Below, piece after piece: positions 48,157 to 55,087 of a DNA stretch of 55,087 nt. The stretch is from Flavobacteriales bacterium (GTDB taxonomy: Bacteria; Bacteroidota; Bacteroidia; Flavobacteriales; Schleiferiaceae), in the NCBI GenBank assembly GCA_002707525.1, contig PAND01000017.1, positions 1 to 55,087 of the forward strand, written 5' to 3'. A program made the position numbers and the translations under genes. The notes under the pieces were generated by a model. The model had not been told where the DNA came from, did not search any database, and worked only from the letters and a program-made list of their open reading frames with translations. Position 1 is the stretch's first letter. Each line of letters begins with the position of its first letter.

Positions 48157-49935
48157 CTATCCTTGATACAATGATTCTATTTCACTTTGATATTTCGCTA
48201 GAATGGGCTTGCGTTTTACTTTGAAAGTAGGCGTTAAACATCCATTATCTACGGTGAATTCGTCTATGTCAATAATGATTTTCTTGATTTTTTCCCATTG
48301 GCCAAAGTTCAGATTTGCTTTTTCAACATCCTGCCAAACCCGGTCAATAATTCGCTTATCCTTAGCTATGACTGCGAAATCTGTATATTCAATATCATGC
48401 CTAGAACACCATTCTTTTACGCCATCTTCATTTAAGATGCATATTGCTGAAGGGAAATTTTTGCCTTCGCCAACTACCATACTTTGCGCTATTAAGTGGG
48501 AGCCTTTGAGTTCGTTTTCTATGAGCTGAGGCGCAATATACTTTCCAGCAGATGTTTTGAACATCTCTTTTTTGCGATCGGTGATTTTGATAAAACCATC
48601 TTCAATAATCCCAATATCACCGGTGTGAAACCACCCGTTAGTCATAACCTCTGCGGTCAACTCAGGTTGTTTGTAATATCCCATCATAATATTGGGGCCT
48701 TTTGCTAAAATTTCACCGTCTTGCGCAATTTTAGCTTCCACCCCTTTAATACATTTTCCTACATAGCCTACGCGAATCATTCCTGGCTCAGCAGTGGTAT
48801 TTACAGAAATTACCGGAGCTGTTTCTGTAAGCCCGTAGCCTTCTAGAATTGGAACTCCCATCCCAGAAAAGAAACGCAATAAACGGGGTTGTAATGCTGC
48901 AGACCCACAAGCTATTGCCGCAACATTGGTCATGCCTAGTGCCGCGCGTATCTTGCTAAACACAAGTTTGTCTGCAATACCCAATTTCCAATGATAGAAG
49001 GAACCGTTCGCGTGTTCGGGTTCCCATTTCAATGCTAAGGAAACAGCCCATTCGAATATTCTAGCTTTCAGACCGCCAGCTGAGGTGCCATTGGCCACAA
49101 TGCCATCAAAAAATTTCTCTAGTAATCTTGGCACAGCAGAAAAGATATTTGGCTGAACGGTATTGAGATCAGCTTTTAACGTATCCAGCCCTTCAGCATA
49201 ATAAACGGCTGCACCATTGTACATATAGAGGTATTGAATGAAGCGTTCGAAACTGTGACAAACTGGTAGGAAGCTCAATGTTTTGGCCTGGCCTTTTGTA
49301 AGGCCGGGGATTCTTGGTGTAGAAGCAATGACAGTTGTAGAAATATTTGCGTGGCTGAGCATTACTCCTTTAGGTAACCCCGTCGTTCCTGAAGTATATA
49401 TGATTGTAGCCAAATCTTCCGGTTTTACGGCAGACATGAAATCCTCTACTTCACTTTGTCTTTTGGTATCGGTGCCAAGATTCGTAACTTCCGACCAGTG
49501 ATTCTTGCCTTCGTATTTTTCAAACGAATACACTTTTTTCATCTGAGGACACTTATCCAAGACGTTACTCACTTTGTCATAAAGTTCATCATTGGAAACA
49601 AAGCAATAGATGCTTTCAGAATGATTGAAAATATATTCATAATCATCCTCTGTCATTGTTGGATAAATAGGAACATCTACAGCACCAATTTGCAATAGTG
49701 CATGATCCATAATATTCCATTCACATCTGTTATTATGCGCTATTAGAGCAACCTTGTCACCATGTTTGACTCCTAATTCAAGAAGACCGCGTGAGGCCTC
49801 ATTCACGGCATCAATAAATTCACTTGTGCTGTAGCTTTTCCATTTCCCTCCAACTTTGGAAGACACCATGACTTCTAATGGAAAATGTTCCTGTTGATAC
49901 CTCGGAAAATCGAATAAGCGAGTAGGTTCGTTCAT
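48157..49935 (-). CDS. Long-chain acyl-CoA ligase (AMP-forming)
   Basis: 592 aa, like the long-chain acyl-CoA synthetases of Bacteroidota. Activates fatty acids via acyl-AMP. Seen: P-loop IIYTSGTTGLPKGVMLSHAN, the GYGLTETAP motif, GWFHTGDIG and KITDRKKEMFKTSAGKYIAP with the catalytic Lys loop. No membrane segment. Stand-alone, 76 nt after the amidohydrolase on the same strand. Confidence 0.94.
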   Translation of the reverse strand: MNEPTRLFDFPRYQQEHFPLEVMVSSKVGGKWKSYSTSEFIDAVNEASRGLLELGVKHGDKVALIAHNNRCEWNIMDHALLQIGAVDVPIYPTMTEDDYEYIFNHSESIYCFVSNDELYDKVSNVLDKCPQMKKVYSFEKYEGKNHWSEVTNLGTDTKRQSEVEDFMSAVKPEDLATIIYTSGTTGLPKGVMLSHANISTTVIASTPRIPGLTKGQAKTLSFLPVCHSFERFIQYLYMYNGAAVYYAEGLDTLKADLNTVQPNIFSAVPRLLEKFFDGIVANGTSAGGLKARIFEWAVSLALKWEPEHANGSFYHWKLGIADKLVFSKIRAALGMTNVAAIACGSAALQPRLLRFFSGMGVPILEGYGLTETAPVISVNTTAEPGMIRVGYVGKCIKGVEAKIAQDGEILAKGPNIMMGYYKQPELTAEVMTNGWFHTGDIGIIEDGFIKITDRKKEMFKTSAGKYIAPQLIENELKGSHLIAQSMVVGEGKNFPSAICILNEDGVKEWCSRHDIEYTDFAVIAKDKRIIDRVWQDVEKANLNFGQWEKIKKIIIDIDEFTVDNGCLTPTFKVKRKPILAKYQSEIESLYQG

Positions 49936-50011
49936 GATCTATTGTATATGGTTAGTTCAGTGAATTAGAATTGTCAATATAATAAAAAAGGTCAATTAGA
50001 CACTTACTCTT

Positions 50012-51634
50012 TTATCTAGAATATACAATGTTTCCCGAGACAATCGTATGTTCAACTTTACATGTTTTTCTATCCCGCTTTTGTGAATTAAATAGGTTCT
50101 GATTAAGTACAGTGAAATTTGCTTTTTGACCAATTTTGATGCTACCATAATCACTTTCACCAAAGGCACTATATGCTGCTCCATATGTCATGCCTCGTAA
50201 CGTTTGTTCGGCAGTTAATTTTTGATGAGCTAAAAAGCCGTTTTCTGGCCAATTATTATTATCCGTTCTATCTACTGCTGCAAAAAATGTATGTAAAGGG
50301 TCTATATGTTCAATGGGGAAATCTGTTCCTAGAGCAACTAGACCGGAAGCATTTAATATTCTTTTAAAACTGTAAGCATGCTTCAATCTATGCGAACCTA
50401 ATCTGGTTTCTGCCCAATACATGTCACTAGTGGCATGAGTAGGTTGAATAGATGCTACAATATTTGGATGGGAATAATAGACGCTGTCCTCAGGAGTCAT
50501 GATTTGTGCATGCTCCACTCGGAACCGTAAATCACTTGTTGTATCCAATGTATAGAAGCTTTTTAATAAAATGCGGTGCGCGCTGTCTCCAATAGCATGA
50601 ACACAAAGTTGCCAGTTGTTTTTCAGGCATCTATCCCGCAGGTTATCTAGTTCCTCCGGAGCAAGAAGTGGCAGTCCATAGTGCTCTGGGAGGTCATGAT
50701 AGGGAGCTCTTAATAACGCTCCTCTTGAACCAAGGGCTCCGTCTAGATACGCTTTTACACTTTGAACTCGGAGTAGGTTTTTAACTATGGGTCCGTGTTC
50801 TTCAAAGTATTGTAAGTCACTTTCAGTATGAGCAATCATTGCATTAACGAATATGTTAAACTTTCCTTCTTCTTGCAATGAATCAAGTATCAAGATGTTT
50901 TTGGTGGATAAACCCGCATCTGTCATAGCTGTTATTCCATATTTGACCAAGCTGTCCTGCGCGCGAAGGAGTGATTTCCTCCAGAATGTAGCGGAACGTT
51001 CGGGTAAGTCGACTAAAGATTCGGCATTATCTATCAGTATTCCATTCAGTACAGATCCTCCTACCATTTTTAGTTCAATAGGTATATCGAAGGCTTCCAT
51101 GACCTCATGATTAACCCAAGCAGCATGACCGTCTACGCGTGTCAAATAAATTTTGACACCCTCAAATTGGTTCAAGTCTTCTACAGAGGGAAATTCTTTA
51201 CTCGGCCAGTCGTTTTGGTCCCAGCCTCTTCCTATAATCCAATGGATTGAAGGGTTTTTTTGAATAAATCTCGCAATTCGCTCAATGCACTCCTCTTTGC
51301 TTTCAGCGCCAAAAAGGTTCACCATATTGAGCATTTCTGCATAACCAAATAAATGACCATGAGCATCTATTAATCCAGGGTATAAAAACGTTCCGGAGAG
51401 ATCAATAACTTCGTTAGCAGAGGGTGGCTTATCATCTGTATAAAGAGTTCCCAAACTTGCTATAATTCCATCCTTAATTCCAATCCATTGTCTAGGCCCA
51501 TCGCCCTCACTACTTGGTGTCTTCATATCATAGAATACTACATCGTAGGTAGGAGTTGGCATGCAGCTGCTAAGAGTGACCAGCAGCAGGTTATAAACAA
51601 AAAAACGGATTAAAGTGTGAGAAAGATTGCGCAT
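50012..51634 (-). CDS. Lipoprotein amidohydrolase (YtcJ-like)
   Basis: 540 aa from the ATG at 51634; longer frames enter the divergent purL gene. Lipobox LSSC (Cys24). Metal-dependent hydrolase of the amidohydrolase superfamily: HxH in GLIDAHGHLF, VHAIGDSAH, RVEHAQIM and the late Asp in ALGTDFPIEHIDPL. Substrate unknown; exported forms are common in Bacteroidota. 55 nt from purL. Confidence 0.9.
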   Translation of the reverse strand: MRNLSHTLIRFFVYNLLLVTLSSCMPTPTYDVVFYDMKTPSSEGDGPRQWIGIKDGIIASLGTLYTDDKPPSANEVIDLSGTFLYPGLIDAHGHLFGYAEMLNMVNLFGAESKEECIERIARFIQKNPSIHWIIGRGWDQNDWPSKEFPSVEDLNQFEGVKIYLTRVDGHAAWVNHEVMEAFDIPIELKMVGGSVLNGILIDNAESLVDLPERSATFWRKSLLRAQDSLVKYGITAMTDAGLSTKNILILDSLQEEGKFNIFVNAMIAHTESDLQYFEEHGPIVKNLLRVQSVKAYLDGALGSRGALLRAPYHDLPEHYGLPLLAPEELDNLRDRCLKNNWQLCVHAIGDSAHRILLKSFYTLDTTSDLRFRVEHAQIMTPEDSVYYSHPNIVASIQPTHATSDMYWAETRLGSHRLKHAYSFKRILNASGLVALGTDFPIEHIDPLHTFFAAVDRTDNNNWPENGFLAHQKLTAEQTLRGMTYGAAYSAFGESDYGSIKIGQKANFTVLNQNLFNSQKRDRKTCKVEHTIVSGNIVYSR

Positions 51635-51664
51635 TTGATTCAAATGTGTTGCTATTAGAATATG

Positions 51665-51672
51665 TAAATTTG
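51665..51672 (+). promoter_or_regulatory. -7 promoter element TAAATTTG, purL
   Basis: Exact TAnnTTTG match 17 nt before the purL ATG, giving a very short predicted leader. No -33 TTG at usual spacing. Confidence 0.5.
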
Positions 51673-51689
51673 CACAAAATCTTTGCAAT

Positions 51690-53918
51690 ATGAACAGCAC
51701 ATCGGTTGCCACTTTGAATCAGGCCAAAGAAATGGGCCTCCTTCCAGAAGAGTTTGATAAAATCAAGGAGATATTGGGACGCACACCAAACTATCTTGAG
51801 CTCTCAGTTTATGGCGTTATGTGGAGCGAGCATTGTTCGTATAAGAATTCTATTGTTTGGTTAAAGAAATTGCCTAAGAAAGGCCCGCATATGCTAGTAG
51901 AAGCTGGTGAGGAGAATGCCGGATTGGTGGATATTGGTGACGGCTTGGCCTGCGCCTTCAAAATTGAAAGCCATAATCATCCTTCAGCAGTTGAACCATA
52001 TCAAGGAGCTGCTACAGGAGTAGGCGGTATAAACCGCGATATCTTTACAATGGGTGCAAGACCTATTGCTCAATTGAATTCATTACGCTTTGGAGATCCA
52101 ACAAAGGAACGAACAAAGTGGCTGGTCAAAGGAGTGAGCAAGGGTATTGGAGATTACGGTAACAGTTTTGGAATACCGATGGTTGGGGGAGAGGTGTATT
52201 TTGACGAATGCTACCACCAAAATCCATTGGTAAACGCATTTTCTGCTGGTATAGTGGAGGTGGGAAAGCAGATATCTGCAACTTCAAGTGGAGTAGGAAA
52301 TCCTGTTTTTATAGTAGGTTCCGCCACTGGAAAAGATGGAATTCACGGAGCCTCATTTGCTTCAAAGGATTTGGACGAAGATAGTGCAGAGGATATACCG
52401 TCTGTTCAGGTCGGTGATCCATTTCAAGAGAAATTACTGTTAGAGGCCACAATGGAATTAGCTGAAACAGATGCAGTAGTAGGAATGCAAGATATGGGCG
52501 CTGCAGGAATCACTTGTTCTTCTTGTGAAATGTCTGCAGCAGGTGAGCATGGTATGGATATCTGGTTGGATAAAGTACCTCTAAGACAAAACATGCACGC
52601 TTGGGAAATTCTCCTTTCTGAATCTCAAGAACGTATGCTCGTTGTAGTTGAGAAAGGAAAGGAACAAAAGGTTCTGGATATATTTGATAAATGGGATTTG
52701 GAATGCGAAGAAATCGGTATTGTTACAGCCGGCGGAACCGTAAATTATTTCTGGGGACAAGAGCTTGTGGGCAGCATTCCCGCATATAGTGCAGTATTAG
52801 GAGGTGATGCTCCGGTATATCACCGGGAATGGTCAGAACCTGCATATTACAAGGAGTTTAAAGAATTCAATATCCAATCCATCAAGGAACCAAAGGACTT
52901 ACTTGCGGTCGCTCAGAAAATAGTAGCCTTGCCAAATATTGCTTCAAAACGCTTTATTTATGAGCAATACGACAGTATGGTAGGTACTCGAAACATAAGT
53001 ACGAATGCACCCACTGATGCGGGGGTAGTCAATATTAAGGGGACTGATAAAGCTTTAGCGATGAGTGTAGATTGTAATTCACGATTCGTCCATGCAGATC
53101 CTGAGATTGGTTGTGCAATGGCTGTGAGTGAAGCAGCAAGAAATATAACATGTTCTGGAGGAATACCTTCGGCAGTAACCAATTGTCTTAACTTTGGGAA
53201 TCCTTACAATCCTGAGGTGTATTGGCAGTTTGTAGGTTCAATAAAAGGAATGAGTGCGGCCTGCGAGAAATTCGAGACACCCGTTACAGGAGGGAATGTT
53301 AGTTTCTATAATCAAACTCAAATAGGGGATTCTGTGGAGCCTGTATTCCCAACTCCTACCATAGGTATGATTGGAGTTGTGGAAAATAAAAACCTTATTA
53401 CCACGCTTAGTTTTAAGGATAAAGGCGATTTGATTTTTATGATAGGCAGTAATCATGATGATATTTCTTCCTCACAATATCTAGTTAAGATTCACGAGGT
53501 AGAGAATAGCTCCACTCCTCACTTTGATCTAGAAGAAGAATTTGCGAATCAAAAGCAGGTACAGATGTTAATTCGTAAAGCTGTCATAAAATCTGCTCAT
53601 GATTTGAGTGAAGGTGGACTCTTTGTAGGCCTTTTAGAAAAGGCCATGGTCCAGAACCTTGGTTTTGATATCACCCTTCCTGCCGAATTCCGCAAAGATG
53701 CCGTGCTTTTTGGAGAGGCTGCTTCAAGAATAATTGTATCGGTTAGTGAGGAACAAAAAGACGCGTTTATAGATTTAATGATGCTCAATGGTTGCGCATT
53801 CGACTTGTTGGGTCATGTCACTAAGGGTAGTATCCGTATTGATGACGAGGATTGGGGCGTGGTGGACGATTTCAAATACATCTATGACCATTCATTAGGT
53901 AATCTGTTATCAAAATAA
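51690..53918 (+). CDS. purL: Phosphoribosylformylglycinamidine synthase, PurL subunit (small type)
   Basis: 742 aa, the small PurL form. Converts FGAR, glutamine-derived ammonia and ATP to FGAM in purine synthesis. Seen: [20 protein letters not shown], the ATP/substrate site [38 protein letters not shown] and [16 protein letters not shown]. The glutaminase domain of the large PurL is absent, so PurQ and PurS must be encoded elsewhere. Confidence 0.96.
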   Translation: MNSTSVATLNQAKEMGLLPEEFDKIKEILGRTPNYLELSVYGVMWSEHCSYKNSIVWLKKLPKKGPHMLVEAGEENAGLVDIGDGLACAFKIESHNHPSAVEPYQGAATGVGGINRDIFTMGARPIAQLNSLRFGDPTKERTKWLVKGVSKGIGDYGNSFGIPMVGGEVYFDECYHQNPLVNAFSAGIVEVGKQISATSSGVGNPVFIVGSATGKDGIHGASFASKDLDEDSAEDIPSVQVGDPFQEKLLLEATMELAETDAVVGMQDMGAAGITCSSCEMSAAGEHGMDIWLDKVPLRQNMHAWEILLSESQERMLVVVEKGKEQKVLDIFDKWDLECEEIGIVTAGGTVNYFWGQELVGSIPAYSAVLGGDAPVYHREWSEPAYYKEFKEFNIQSIKEPKDLLAVAQKIVALPNIASKRFIYEQYDSMVGTRNISTNAPTDAGVVNIKGTDKALAMSVDCNSRFVHADPEIGCAMAVSEAARNITCSGGIPSAVTNCLNFGNPYNPEVYWQFVGSIKGMSAACEKFETPVTGGNVSFYNQTQIGDSVEPVFPTPTIGMIGVVENKNLITTLSFKDKGDLIFMIGSNHDDISSSQYLVKIHEVENSSTPHFDLEEEFANQKQVQMLIRKAVIKSAHDLSEGGLFVGLLEKAMVQNLGFDITLPAEFRKDAVLFGEAASRIIVSVSEEQKDAFIDLMMLNGCAFDLLGHVTKGSIRIDDEDWGVVDDFKYIYDHSLGNLLSK

Positions 53919-53955
53919 GGGCCAGAAGAATTTTAATGAGTTCAGATTAAAGGGG

Positions 53956-54462
53956 TCAATACAATCCAATCTCTCTAGAATAGCTTTTGAAACGGTACGC
54001 AATACTATATAGAAGGCCGGGATACATGTTGGTTAAATCACGGAATGGATAGGTAGCGCTCCAACTCAAAAAAAATGTTCTCTTAATGTGATATGAGCAG
54101 GCAATATGCAAGGCGGTTTTAATATGTATGCTCTGACCATTAAAAGGGGGTTCCTCGCTCTGAGCTAAACCACCACCCAATCTAATTTCAGAATGTAAAG
54201 AGGAAAGTTTGAATACCTTCAAAAAGGTAATACATCTCCAATCGTTGTATTTATCTTCCTTCCAAAGTGCACCACCATCCGTAAAAGCCTGACCTTCAAG
54301 AAAAAAGCTAGGAATTAATTCATGTCTCAGCTCGATTCCAATATAAGGATAGCCTGCTCCTATGCTAAAATAATTATCCCGATTGGGAAACATTTGTTGG
54401 TAGCGTTGCGCGTTGACGTTTACAAAAGCGCATAGGAGTGCTAGAATGATTTTGAGTTTCAT
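53956..54462 (-). CDS. Small secreted beta-barrel-like protein
   Basis: 168 aa. Signal peptide MKLKIILALLCAFVNVNAQ, then strand-rich sequence with Gly turns (YFSIGAGYPYIGIELRHELI, FLEGQAFTDGGALW). It resembles the next gene upstream in a stretch of about 60 residues (GQ-FT-GG-L ... L-I-L-GGGL), suggesting a tandem duplication. Function unknown. Separated from that gene by 80 nt with no clear promoter. Confidence 0.65.
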   Translation of the reverse strand: MKLKIILALLCAFVNVNAQRYQQMFPNRDNYFSIGAGYPYIGIELRHELIPSFFLEGQAFTDGGALWKEDKYNDWRCITFLKVFKLSSLHSEIRLGGGLAQSEEPPFNGQSIHIKTALHIACSYHIKRTFFLSWSATYPFRDLTNMYPGLLYSIAYRFKSYSREIGLY

Positions 54463-54542
54463 TTAGAAGAGGTTAGCGTGGTAGGTTCTTTAACGTCTTA
54501 ACACACTTATTCTTGTTGTTAATTACCCTCAGTTATACACTT

Positions 54543-55087
54543 TTAATTTAGTTCTATAGACAAACCAACTTGGAAAAAAGGTGCTCTGCTTGGACTGAAA
54601 TAGTTGAATGTCGGTTGCCATAATTCGAGTACCAAATAGGTTTTGGGAATTAGTTTTTGCTGGACACTCGCTAAAAAATATGGTGAGAATGTAGATCGTA
54701 AATTACTTGAAAAAACATTAGTCGTCAATCCACCTCCAGCTTTCAAGGTGATTTCGTCCAAATGGTATTTGCATACCATACCAAGCCATTGGATATCAGC
54801 AAAAGATAAATCAGTAGGAAAGAGTCCCCCGTATTTAGTGAATAATTGACCTCTTAGTGCAAAGTGACTCTTTCTAGATTTGGATAATTCTATTCCTGCA
54901 GAAGTAAAATTGATACCTGAAGAAACAAATGCGTTTATATATATGGGGTTTTTAGACCTAAGCGTCGTAATCCCCTTATATTTTCTGTGCCATTTTAAAT
55001 CAACAAGGGTAGAGAATTGAAAAAGTTGGCTTGGCGTGCCTTCTAAGGATTCACATTGATTTATCAACTGAGTATATGACCCGCCTA
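54543..55087 (-). CDS. Small beta-barrel-like protein, 5' end cut by window
   Basis: The frame is open from the stop at 54543 to the right edge, so the start lies outside the window; an in-frame TTG at 55067 is not needed. At least 181 codons are visible. Sequence such as GIELSKSRKSHFALRGQLFT and LKAGGGLTTNVFSSN is strand-rich, and it ends FFQVGLSIELN, typical of a barrel's last strand. Similar to the adjacent 168-aa protein. Function unknown. Confidence 0.65.
   Translation of the reverse strand, partial: GGSYTQLINQCESLEGTPSQLFQFSTLVDLKWHRKYKGITTLRSKNPIYINAFVSSGINFTSAGIELSKSRKSHFALRGQLFTKYGGLFPTDLSFADIQWLGMVCKYHLDEITLKAGGGLTTNVFSSNLRSTFSPYFLASVQQKLIPKTYLVLELWQPTFNYFSPSRAPFFQVGLSIELN

Overview
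The window looks like a chromosomal housekeeping segment from a member of the Bacteroidota, most likely order Flavobacteriales (a marine Cryomorphaceae/Schleiferiaceae-like lineage is my guess). Evidence: a short primary sigma factor of 287 aa, recurrent TAnnTTTG promoter cores, type-B ribosomal protein L31, gliding-motility GldF and GldG sequences, a Tgt without zinc cysteines, the phylum's putative-porin and FadL-like outer-membrane proteins, many Lgt-dependent lipoproteins, and A+T-rich DNA. I see no insertion sequence, prophage, CRISPR array or integrase. Almost every base is in a gene or a short regulatory gap.

Layout. 1-90: 3' end of a 5S rRNA gene with its terminator, the tail of an rRNA operon. 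149-9775: a putative porin, an operon accA-dnaB-'asparagine synthetase B-like' (minus), an operon tgt-lptF/G-EamA transporter (minus), and rsmG (plus). 9824-16985: pruA (minus), then serC-serA, DUF1015, a YggS-type PLP protein and a DEDDh exonuclease with a degenerate GIY-YIG domain (plus). 16986-25412: a small beta-barrel protein, purC and phoH (minus), then a tight plus-strand cluster SAM hydroxide adenosyltransferase, ABM-like protein, a fused GldF-GldG protein, a DUF4340-like lipoprotein, and dnaN. 25423-34987: a secreted unknown and a ferredoxin (minus), LuxC-like acyl-CoA reductase (plus), a beta-helix lipoprotein (minus), rpmE2 and a GlmU-like protein (plus), then rpe, rpoD, pnp and rpsO (minus). 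35068-40211: a six-gene minus-strand operon folE-cysS-yidD-TolB-like lipoprotein-lgt-DUF192. 40251-45939: a large Asp-box (sortilin/VPS10-like) secreted protein, a FadL-like protein and a low-complexity lipoprotein. 45996-55087: proS, tRNA-Glu and rpsT (plus), a long-chain acyl-CoA ligase and an amidohydrolase lipoprotein (minus), purL (plus), and two related small beta-barrel proteins, the last cut by the window edge.

How the genes work together. Most are core functions: replication (dnaB, dnaN), transcription (rpoD), RNA decay and modification (pnp, rsmG, tgt), translation (rpsO, rpsT, rpmE2, proS, cysS, tRNA-Glu), fatty acid and envelope work (accA, lptF/G, lgt, fadD) and purine, serine, proline and pterin metabolism. 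Lgt would lipidate at least five lipoproteins encoded in the same window. RpoD is the expected reader of the TAnnTTTG promoters found here.

Points I find most worth following: (1) DUF1015 sits after serC-serA with no serB and carries an ADGHHR motif, raising the idea of a serine/phosphoserine role; (2) gldF and gldG are one gene, in a four-gene overlapping cluster with a SAM hydrolase and a DUF4340-like lipoprotein; (3) the exonuclease carries a GIY-YIG domain whose catalytic residues look lost; (4) several convergent gene pairs share palindromic stop codons or abut with no gap. I found no clear new defence or mobile system; claims of novelty here are modest.
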